From NCBI GenBank assembly GCA_964555625.1, contig CAZKTE010000039.1, forward strand, positions 1 to 16,698: 16,698 nt of DNA, written 5' to 3'. The first letter of the stretch is position 1, and every line of letters begins with the position of its first letter. The stretch comes from CAZJKE01 sp964555625. Its GTDB lineage: Bacteria > Planctomycetota > Phycisphaerae > Phycisphaerales > SM1A02. The position numbers and the translations under genes are program-made. Positions 6,771 through 12,883 of this stretch are shown here, piece by piece. Under the pieces are notes generated by a model, which was not told where the DNA came from, did no database searches, and worked only from the letters and a program-made list of their open reading frames with translations.

Positions 6771-7946
6771 ATGCCCAGGACACTCCTGCTGTTGACATGT
6801 TGCCTGGCCGCCTGCAGTAGCGGCAAGCCGCTGATCACCGAGCGTGTGGAGCGAGTTGGGCCGGCGGATTTCGCCGGAGCGGCAGCCGCCCTGGAGACCA
6901 ATCCGCAGGCCGCGACCACCGCAGAGGCGAATCATGACGTCGACGATGTGACGTTTGACGATGCGCGGTTCACTCCCACGCTCGAGGGAACGCCGCTTGC
7001 TGTGGAAGGCCTCGTCGGACAGGTCAACGGCCGACCGATCTTCGCCGACGAGGTGCTCTCGCCCATCGAGGACGAGCTGCGGGCAGAGGCCCTGCGGCTG
7101 ACTCCAACGGCGTTCGCCGACAAGACGCTGCAGCTCGTCCAGAACCAGATGCGGCAGATCATCATCAATGACCTGTTTCTCTCCGAGGCTCGGGCAAGCA
7201 TGAGCACCGAGCAACAGCTGGGGCTGCTGTCCTTCATGCGCCGCATGCGCGAGAACATGGTGTCTGCGGAGGGAGGCAGTCGCAGCCGCATGGAGCAGAG
7301 ACTGCGAACCGAGGAAGGCCAGAGCGTCGACGAGTACCTGGAATTCCGCCAGCAGCAGGTCCTCATCGATGGGTTCGTCCGTGACAAGATCAATCCGCGG
7401 GTGGCCGTGACCTGGCGCGACATTGAGAGAGCATGGACTCGACACCGTGGCCGCTACGAGTCAGCGGGTGCCGTGACGCTTGGTTGGATCCATCTGCCTC
7501 GGGAAGGCGCCGAAGAGGAGGTTGCAGCGGTCATTTCGGCCCTCGATCGTGGCGAGTCCTTCGCGGACGTGGCCGACGCGGCGGGGATGAGCGACGGTGG
7601 CCGCTGGGATACCTTCGAGATGGGCGACGGCGGGGTCTCCGACATCGCCGTGGCGCCAGCAATCAAAGAGCACCTCTCGGGCATGTCCACAGGAGCGGTT
7701 CGTGGGCCCATCGAGGCTGGATCGAGCGTGGTATGGGTATCGGTGCTCGAGGTGCGAGAACCGAAGACCGGAAGCCTCTACGACCCGGCGATTCAGCTGG
7801 AATTGAGGCGCATGCTCCAGCAGCAGCGCTTCATGGAGGAGCAGGACCGATTCATCCGCTCCCTGATGGACCGAGGCAGTTACGACGCGATCGACTCGAT
7901 GACCCGGCGGGTCGCCCTGATTGCCGTGAGCCGCTACACTCAGTGA
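6771..7946 (+). CDS. SurA-like parvulin-type peptidylprolyl isomerase, predicted lipoprotein
   Basis: A 391-residue protein likely to help fold or escort exported proteins in the periplasm. The N-terminus is a short lipoprotein signal, TLLLLTCCLAAC, with the lipobox LAAC at residues 12-15, so mature Cys15 would be lipidated. A low-complexity linker follows, then a SurA/PpiC-like N-terminal helical part opening with VGQVNGRPIFADEVL (about 81-97) and rich in Gln and Arg. The parvulin domain covers about residues 235-330, from VTLGWIHLP to VSVLEVREP, with GESFADVA in between. The C-terminal helix returns to the helical domain, as in SurA. Isomerase activity is not assured, since many SurA-like domains act only as chaperones. 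Start: first ATG giving a lipoprotein signal, with TACAAT ten bases upstream. The secreted protein gene at 8098 follows after 151 bases. Confidence 0.85.
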   Translation: MPRTLLLLTCCLAACSSGKPLITERVERVGPADFAGAAAALETNPQAATTAEANHDVDDVTFDDARFTPTLEGTPLAVEGLVGQVNGRPIFADEVLSPIEDELRAEALRLTPTAFADKTLQLVQNQMRQIIINDLFLSEARASMSTEQQLGLLSFMRRMRENMVSAEGGSRSRMEQRLRTEEGQSVDEYLEFRQQQVLIDGFVRDKINPRVAVTWRDIERAWTRHRGRYESAGAVTLGWIHLPREGAEEEVAAVISALDRGESFADVADAAGMSDGGRWDTFEMGDGGVSDIAVAPAIKEHLSGMSTGAVRGPIEAGSSVVWVSVLEVREPKTGSLYDPAIQLELRRMLQQQRFMEEQDRFIRSLMDRGSYDAIDSMTRRVALIAVSRYTQ

Positions 7947-8086
7947 ACAGGCCCCGCGGGGATCCTGCGAGGCCGTCAGGGGCGGTATCCGGGGGCAAAA
8001 AGTGGGAAAAGCGATGCACGGCGGGCAACAGGCGGCTGCTGCGGAGCGTTTGCGAGGATGAGGGGAAGGCAATCGAACACTAACTT

Positions 8087-8090
8087 GGAG
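8087..8090 (+). promoter_or_regulatory. Ribosome binding site GGAG
   Basis: GGAG ends seven bases before the ATG at 8098. This gene therefore appears to use conventional initiation, unlike the SurA-like gene upstream. The 151-base gap before it (7947-8097) holds the palindrome CCCCGCGGGG at 7952-7961 and no convincing terminator or -35/-10 pair. Confidence 0.5.
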
Positions 8091-8097
8091 ACGCACT

Positions 8098-9792
8098 ATG
8101 CGCGGTATTCATAAGCATCCGATCGTTCGCTTCACAGTTGCGGCCGTCGCGGGACTCATGGTCTCAGCGACTGCTGTCGCGCAACCAAGTCGAGGCGATC
8201 GGAGTGATCGTGGAGACCGCCAGCAGGGCAACGAACGCCGTGGCGGGGGCATGATGGGCGGCCAGTGGGGCATGGGCATGTCCATGCAGCCTGACTACAT
8301 GCTGCGCGACCTGCGCCGCTTCAGCGAGGCCCTGGACCTCAACGATGACCAACAGGCCATCGTTGAGCAGATCCTCCGCGACTACGACGAGTCCTTCCGC
8401 GAGGCCACCGACGCAAGCCGCGAGGCCATGCGCGAGTCCTTCGGCTCGATGCGCAGCGGGGAGGACAGTGAGGTCCGCCAGCAGATGCAGGACGTACGCA
8501 GCAGGATGACCGAGATCCGAGAGAAGATTCAGGCGGCGAGGAATCTCTCGGGCGAGCAGAACATGGACGAACTGCGAGAGCGGCTCGAGCAGGAAATGAG
8601 TCAGGCCCGAGACGAGATGCGCCAGCAGCACGTCGAGCAGTGGCAGAGCCCGGAGCGCCAAGCGGCCTTCGAGCAGATCGGCCTGCTCACGCAGGACCAG
8701 TTGCGTCTCAAGCGGCTGATGCGCGACGAGTTCGAGGGTGACCTGCAGGCCATCCTCACCGAGGACCAGATCAGCCTCTGGCCGCCTCTGCGACGCATGC
8801 TTGTGCGCGATCGCCTGCTGCCACGCGGCAGACTCAGTGGCGAGAACGTCGACGTGATGGGACTCGTCGATGGCGAGGATTTCGACGACCAATCGCTTAT
8901 GGAACTGCTGCCGGTGCTCGATGCTTGGGACCACGGCGTCACCGCGGCGCTCGAGGCGCGCGATGACCACATGGTCTCGATCCAGGGCATGCTGATGCAG
9001 GCGATGCAGTCCATGGACGTCAACTCCGGGATGGACGCCATGCGAGAACAGGCCCAGTTGGCCGAGGCCGTGCGTGACATCAACGACTCGGCGGTCGACC
9101 AGATCAGCCAGATCCTCCCCGAGGAGATCGGAAACGAGTTTCGAAACGACGCCCTGCAGCGGGGGTACCCGCGCGTCTTCCGTCGCACGCGTACGGAGCG
9201 GGCACTGCGAGGGGCGCTGGAACTCGATGGACTCGACGAGGACGTGGCGATTGCCATCAATGACTTGATCACGGCGTTCACCGCCGAGTTGACCGTGGCC
9301 AACGACAGTCTCCTGCGGGTGACGCGTCGCTGGGAGGCCGACGAGCAGCTCGAGCGCATGAGCCGCTGGTCGGCACGCATGACCGGTGCCGGCGGCGACC
9401 GGGTCGAGGGGCCTGTCGCCGTGGCGGAAGGCGAGCGACGCCAGCTCGAGGACCGCTACATGGAGCAGCTTCGGTCACTGTTGACGGCGGAGCAGATTGA
9501 GGCACTCGGTGGTCTGCGCACCGACCGCGATCGCCAGGGCTGGCAGCGCGGCGAGGGCCGCCAGAACGATCGAGGCGACCGCGACCGCGGATCCGGCGGC
9601 GGCGACTTTGGAGGCCGTGAGGAGTTCATGAACCGCTTCGACTCCAATGGTGACGGGCAGCTCGACGAGAGCGAACGCGAGCAGATCCGCGAGCACTTCC
9701 GCGGCCGTGACCGTGGCGGACAAGGCGGACAGGGTGGCCGCGGCGGACAAGGCGGACAGGGTGGCCGTGGTGGGCAGCCTCCGACCGACTAG
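8098..9792 (+). CDS. Secreted LTxxQ-repeat protein with C-terminal EF-hand and Gly/Gln/Arg tail
   Basis: A 564-residue exported protein that I cannot name. Residues 1-29 form a signal peptide (HKHPIVRF, hydrophobic core, cleavage probably after AVA near 28). A Gly/Met/Arg-rich stretch follows. The body is strongly charged, helical and probably coiled-coil, with four LTxxQ-like motifs: LNDDQ at 81-85, LTQDQ at 197-201, LTEDQ at 220-224 and LTAEQ at 462-466. The LTxxQ motif marks the Spy/CpxP family of small periplasmic chaperones and stress sensors, which normally have about 150 residues and two motifs. One canonical EF-hand loop lies at 515-526 (DSNGDGQLDESE), so Ca binding is likely. The last 25 residues repeat GGQGGQGGR. 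It follows a SurA-like gene, consistent with an envelope role. Its stop shares the bases CTAG with the stop of the convergent gene. Confidence 0.8.
   Translation: MRGIHKHPIVRFTVAAVAGLMVSATAVAQPSRGDRSDRGDRQQGNERRGGGMMGGQWGMGMSMQPDYMLRDLRRFSEALDLNDDQQAIVEQILRDYDESFREATDASREAMRESFGSMRSGEDSEVRQQMQDVRSRMTEIREKIQAARNLSGEQNMDELRERLEQEMSQARDEMRQQHVEQWQSPERQAAFEQIGLLTQDQLRLKRLMRDEFEGDLQAILTEDQISLWPPLRRMLVRDRLLPRGRLSGENVDVMGLVDGEDFDDQSLMELLPVLDAWDHGVTAALEARDDHMVSIQGMLMQAMQSMDVNSGMDAMREQAQLAEAVRDINDSAVDQISQILPEEIGNEFRNDALQRGYPRVFRRTRTERALRGALELDGLDEDVAIAINDLITAFTAELTVANDSLLRVTRRWEADEQLERMSRWSARMTGAGGDRVEGPVAVAEGERRQLEDRYMEQLRSLLTAEQIEALGGLRTDRDRQGWQRGEGRQNDRGDRDRGSGGGDFGGREEFMNRFDSNGDGQLDESEREQIREHFRGRDRGGQGGQGGRGGQGGQGGRGGQPPTD
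9721..9774 (+). repeat. Two tandem 27-base repeats coding for a Gly/Gln/Arg tail
   Basis: Copies at 9721-9747 and 9748-9774 differ at three of 27 bases, all silent. Each encodes QGGQGGRGG. A partial related unit precedes them. Copy number could change by slippage without shifting the frame, so tail length may vary among strains. Confidence 0.85.
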
Positions 9793-10691
9793 GGCAGGCC
9801 AGACACGTTCAATGCAACGCGTCGCCGCGACAGATTGAGATTTCCAAGTTGTCCACAGGCGGCCGATGCGGCTCGGCCGAGGGTTACTCGCCGCGTCGTG
9901 AACTGCCCGGCCTTCTTGGCCGCATCGACGAACCGCGTGATTGACGCCTCGCTCGGCGCCGGCCAGGGACTGTCGGCGCGAGGGTTGTAGGGAATGACAT
10001 TGAGGCCGCACCCGACCGGGGCCAGCCACGCGGCGATCTGGCGCGCATGCGTCGCCGCGTCGTTGACACCGGGGATCAGGACATACTCGACGAGGACACC
10101 GCCGCGATCGCAGCGTGGCCAGGCGAGCATCGCGTCGCGCAGAGCGTCCATGGTGACGCTGCGGGCAATGGGCATGATCGAGCGACGAATCTCGTCGTTT
10201 GGTGCATTGACCGACACGGCCAGCGACAGTCGCTTGAATCCATCCCGGCGCGCCAGGCCGGCGAGGCGATGCATGCCCTCTATGCGACCGACGGTGGAGA
10301 TGCTGATGCGACGTGCAGCGACGCCACCGCGTGCCTGATCGGCGAGGAATTCGACGGCGGGAATGACGGCATCGAGATTCTCGGTTGGCTCGCCCATGCC
10401 CATGAAGACGACATTGTCGACGGTGGCGCCAAGGGCGCCGGTGGCTGCACGCCACTGGTCGAGGATCTCCTCGCTGTCGAGGTTGCGATGGAGACCCATC
10501 ATGGCCGTCTCGCAGAAGGTGCATCCCAGTGCGCAACCGATCTGGCTGGAGACGCAGAGCGTCGTGCGGGTGCGGCGCAGGCCCTCGATGCGAAGCAACA
10601 CCGACTCGGCCTGAAGCCCGTCCTCAAGCGTCAGCAGAAACTTCGTGGCATCGCCGTCACGCTCCACGTGGCTGGGCGTGACCGGTCGCAT
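9789..10691 (-). CDS. RlmN/Cfr-family radical SAM RNA methyltransferase lacking the N-terminal domain
   Basis: A 300-residue radical SAM enzyme of the family that methylates adenine in 23S rRNA (and tRNA for RlmN). CVSSQIGCALGCTFCE gives the cluster cysteines Cys53, Cys57 and Cys60, plus Cys46, equivalent to Cys118 of E. coli RlmN. AACGQL near the end holds Cys279, equivalent to the methyl-carrying Cys355. The distinctive two-Cys methyl transfer chemistry should therefore be intact. FMGMGEPTENLDAV and ISISTVGR are also family signatures. E. coli RlmN has 384 residues; the first 90 or so, a helical RNA-binding domain, are missing here. The start is firm because ATG 10691 overlaps the stop of the upstream gene by one base (TAATG). 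Glu61 replaces the Ala or Ser usual after the third Cys. The exact target is uncertain, so I give no symbol. Confidence 0.82.
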   Translation of the reverse strand: MRPVTPSHVERDGDATKFLLTLEDGLQAESVLLRIEGLRRTRTTLCVSSQIGCALGCTFCETAMMGLHRNLDSEEILDQWRAATGALGATVDNVVFMGMGEPTENLDAVIPAVEFLADQARGGVAARRISISTVGRIEGMHRLAGLARRDGFKRLSLAVSVNAPNDEIRRSIMPIARSVTMDALRDAMLAWPRCDRGGVLVEYVLIPGVNDAATHARQIAAWLAPVGCGLNVIPYNPRADSPWPAPSEASITRFVDAAKKAGQFTTRRVTLGRAASAACGQLGNLNLSRRRVALNVSGLP

Positions 10692-11026
10692 TACTTGCCC
10701 GCGCGACGAAGGAGCGCGAGGTTGCGCGTGTAGATGAGCCATCCGAATCCCTGGCCGAGAATGCCGATGGGATCGCGTCGCATGATGAAGTAGAGCAACA
10801 GCATTGACGCGCCCGCCAGGCTCAACCACCAGAAGGCGGCAGGCACGTGGCTTTCGCCGCGTCGCTCGCTGGCAATCCACTGAACTACCCACCGTAGAAA
10901 GAAGGTCAACTGCGCCACGAGGCCAAAGATGACGATCGCCATTCCCCATGTCCCCTCGATCCGCGCCCAGTCGAGGAACGCGTCCATGGCGGATGGCTCT
11001 GCGGCACTGGCAAGCGGCAGCATCAC
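10691..11026 (-). CDS. LAB_N domain membrane protein
   Basis: A 111-residue membrane protein matching the lipid-A-disaccharide synthase N-terminal domain (LAB_N). In some LpxB proteins this region is fused to the synthase; here it stands alone. The domain covers about residues 33-105, with LVAQLTFFLRWVVQWIASER, PAAFWWLSLAGASMLLLYF and GWLIYTRNLALL forming three membrane segments. Stand-alone LAB_N genes are often found next to dolichol-phosphate-mannose-synthase-like GT2 genes, as here, and may help anchor or organise lipid-linked sugar transfer. That role is inferred. GTG 11026 is preferred because GAGGAG (11035-11040, minus strand) lies eight bases before it. The ATG at 11023 is the alternative. 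Either start overlaps the GT2 stop, and the stop overlaps the next start. Confidence 0.85.
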   Translation of the reverse strand: MMLPLASAAEPSAMDAFLDWARIEGTWGMAIVIFGLVAQLTFFLRWVVQWIASERRGESHVPAAFWWLSLAGASMLLLYFIMRRDPIGILGQGFGWLIYTRNLALLRRAGK

Positions 11027-11757
11027 GCAGTGATCTCCTCTGCGCTAACGATCACACGGCGTCTGCGCATCCACCGTACTGCAAGACAGTCAAAGAGCCC
11101 GGGAATCGCGCGGTTCCACATGCCGTACTTGGAGGTCCCCGCCTCGCGGAGACGATGACCGACGGGCATCTCGATCACCGTGTAGCCGAGCTGTCGGGCG
11201 GTGATGGGGATGAAGCGATGCATCCCCCGGTAGGCCAATGGAAGCTGCAGGGCGATTTCTCGCTTCATGACCCGCAGCGAGCATCCGGTGTCCCTGACGC
11301 GATCACCGAGCAGCAGCCGACGAGCCGTGCGTCCCACCCAGGAGGAAAACACCCGGATGGCGCCGTCTGCGCGGCTGGCGCTGCGGTCACCCTGCACGAA
11401 ATCGGCGTCCTCGTCGCGGAGCCGCTGCAGCATGGCGGGGAGGTCAGCAGGGTCGTTCTGGAGGTCAGCGTCCATGAGGGCCACCAGGTCACCGCTGGCG
11501 GCAAGGAACGCGGCGGCGAATGCCGCCGACTGGCCGTTTCCACGGCCAGGGGATGGCGAAGGCAGGTGGAGTGCTCGAATCCGCGTGTCGGCGGCGACCA
11601 GTGACTGCAGCGTCTGGCGGGATCCATCCGTCGACGCGTCGTCGACGATGATGAACTCGAAGTCCACGTTCGCAAGCGCGGCGGTCACCTGGGCCACCAG
11701 TGGCTCGAGGTTGGGCTGCTCGTTGTGCGCAGGGGCGATGACGCTCAAGGCGGGCAT
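11023..11757 (-). CDS. Family 2 glycosyltransferase, polyprenyl-phosphate sugar synthase-like
   Basis: A 244-residue GT2 enzyme of the DPM1/ArnC type, which transfers a sugar from a nucleotide donor to a polyprenyl phosphate on the cytoplasmic side of the membrane. The GT-A fold opens with LSVIAPAHNE (4-13), then IIVDDASTDGS (36-46), the metal-binding LMDADLQNDP (94-103, Asp96 and Asp98), QGDR (122-125) and DTGCSLRVMKR (156-166). The C-terminus ends at VRWMRRRRVIVS without the membrane helices of longer homologues. The downstream LAB_N protein may supply the membrane anchor. The sugar is not predictable. The ATG has no Shine-Dalgarno site; TATCCT lies six bases upstream on the minus strand (11764-11769). 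The gene is divergent from the threonine dehydrogenase gene, with 46 bases between the starts. Confidence 0.88.
   Translation of the reverse strand: MPALSVIAPAHNEQPNLEPLVAQVTAALANVDFEFIIVDDASTDGSRQTLQSLVAADTRIRALHLPSPSPGRGNGQSAAFAAAFLAASGDLVALMDADLQNDPADLPAMLQRLRDEDADFVQGDRSASRADGAIRVFSSWVGRTARRLLLGDRVRDTGCSLRVMKREIALQLPLAYRGMHRFIPITARQLGYTVIEMPVGHRLREAGTSKYGMWNRAIPGLFDCLAVRWMRRRRVIVSAEEITA
11035..11040 (-). promoter_or_regulatory. Ribosome binding site GAGGAG before the LAB_N gene
   Basis: GAGGAG on the minus strand lies eight bases before GTG 11026 and eleven before ATG 11023. It sits within the coding end of the GT2 gene, so the LAB_N gene has its own ribosome site as well as the overlapping stop. 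Confidence 0.5.
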
Positions 11758-11791
11758 CGGGGCAGGATACTGGACCGCCGATCCCTCCCCC

Positions 11792-11797
11792 TACAAT
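11792..11797 (+). promoter_or_regulatory. Candidate -10 element TACAAT for a leaderless threonine dehydrogenase transcript
   Basis: TACAAT ends six bases before ATG 11804, so transcription would begin at or next to the A of the start codon. No Shine-Dalgarno site exists in the 46-base divergent gap. A weaker -10-like TATCCT for the opposite gene lies at 11764-11769. Confidence 0.55.
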
Positions 11798-11803
11798 GGG
11801 GAC

Positions 11804-12883
11804 ATGGAGCGAGCCACACGCCAGGAAGTGACCGGCGACCCGCAGGGCGGGACGCTGGGCCAGCCGCGGCAGCCGGCGATCTTCATCACCGGTGCAGCTG
11901 GCGAGGTAGGACAGGGCCTCATGGGCGCCTTGCATGGGCGGGGAGCTGAAGCCGTCGTGGCCACCGACCTGCGCGAGCTTGAGCCTGATGTGCGCAGTGC
12001 GTGCCACGCTGCCTATCAGGCGGACGTGTGCGATCGCGATGGACTCGATCGCCTGCTCTCGATGTACCGCGTGACGGAGGTATTTCACCTTGCCGCGGTG
12101 CTGAGCACACGCGCCGAGTACGCCCCGGAGGTGGCCCACCAAGTCAACGTGGGTGGGACGATCAACATCCTGCACCTTGCTGCCGAGCAGGCGCGGATGC
12201 ATGGCGAGCCTGTGAAGGTGATTTTCCCGAGCTCGATTGCCGTCTACGGTGTGCCCAGCCTTGCCAAGAAGGCCAGCGCGGGCGCTGTTGGGGAGGCGGA
12301 GTTCACGCGTCCAACGACGATGTACGGCTGCAACAAGCTCTACTGCGAGCACCTCGGTCGCTACTACGCCCGCTCCTATCGCCAGTTGGCAACCGACAGC
12401 AAGCCCGGGCTCGTGGACTTTCGTTGCATCCGCTATCCGGGGCTGATCTCCGCCAAGACGGTTCCCACCGGCGGTACCAGCGACTTCGTGCCGGAGATGC
12501 TGCACGCCGCGGCTCGCGGCGAGGCGTACACCTGCTTTGTGCGCGAGGACAGCCGCATCCCATTCATGACGATGCCAGAGGCGATCGACGCGACGCTGAA
12601 ACTGGCCGCAGTCGATGCGGCGACGCTGACGCGTCGTGTCTACAACATCGCGAGCTTCAATCCCTGCGCGGGCGAGGTCGCCGAACTTGTTGCCCAGTAC
12701 TTCCCAGGTAGCCGCGTCACCTTCGAGCCCGATCCCCCGCGTCAGGCAATGGTCGACACGTGGCCGGAGGCAATCGACTGCAGCGCAGCGCGCGACGACT
12801 GGGGGTTCAAGCCCCGCTGGACGCTCCAGCAGGCATTCGATGAGTACCTGGTGCCTGCCATCCGCGAGCGATACGCCACATGA
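11804..12883 (+). CDS. L-threonine 3-dehydrogenase, SDR (epimerase-like) type
   Basis: A 359-residue extended short-chain dehydrogenase. TGAAGEVG (29-36) is the NAD-binding loop and VVATDLR (51-57) puts Asp55 at the end of the second strand, favouring NAD. PSSIAVYG supplies Ser143/Ser144, and YGCNK (174-178) gives the catalytic Tyr and Lys. By itself it would be called an NAD-dependent epimerase/dehydratase. The next gene, overlapping by ATGA, encodes glycine C-acetyltransferase, so I infer the UDP-galactose-epimerase-like threonine dehydrogenase known from some bacteria and archaea. It would oxidise threonine to 2-amino-3-ketobutyrate in the cytoplasm. About 24 residues precede the Rossmann fold, more than usual; ATG 11804 is still favoured by TACAAT six bases upstream. 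The zinc-dependent Tdh family is unrelated, hence no symbol. Confidence 0.85.
   Translation: MERATRQEVTGDPQGGTLGQPRQPAIFITGAAGEVGQGLMGALHGRGAEAVVATDLRELEPDVRSACHAAYQADVCDRDGLDRLLSMYRVTEVFHLAAVLSTRAEYAPEVAHQVNVGGTINILHLAAEQARMHGEPVKVIFPSSIAVYGVPSLAKKASAGAVGEAEFTRPTTMYGCNKLYCEHLGRYYARSYRQLATDSKPGLVDFRCIRYPGLISAKTVPTGGTSDFVPEMLHAAARGEAYTCFVREDSRIPFMTMPEAIDATLKLAAVDAATLTRRVYNIASFNPCAGEVAELVAQYFPGSRVTFEPDPPRQAMVDTWPEAIDCSAARDDWGFKPRWTLQQAFDEYLVPAIRERYAT

Noticed and set aside
7952..7961. Palindrome CCCCGCGGGG considered as a terminator for the SurA-like gene
   Set aside because: No loop and no T-run follow it; kept only as a possible regulator site.
8014..8061. 15-codon frame (MHGGQQAAAAERLRG) in the gap before the LTxxQ gene, considered as a leader peptide
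   Set aside because: Too short to judge, no clear ribosome site, and no hairpin pair suggesting attenuation.
8164..8970. 268-codon minus-strand frame opposite the LTxxQ protein gene
   Set aside because: Leu/Ala/His-rich mirror of Glu/Gln/Arg codons; no independent signal.
10692..10949. N-terminal extension of the RlmN-like protein into the LAB_N gene
   Set aside because: The extra 86 residues have no resemblance to the RlmN N-terminal domain and are an out-of-frame copy of the LAB_N gene.
11489..12505. 338-codon minus-strand frame opposite the threonine dehydrogenase gene
   Set aside because: It spans the divergent promoter gap and part of GT2 in a wrong frame; no motif is seen.
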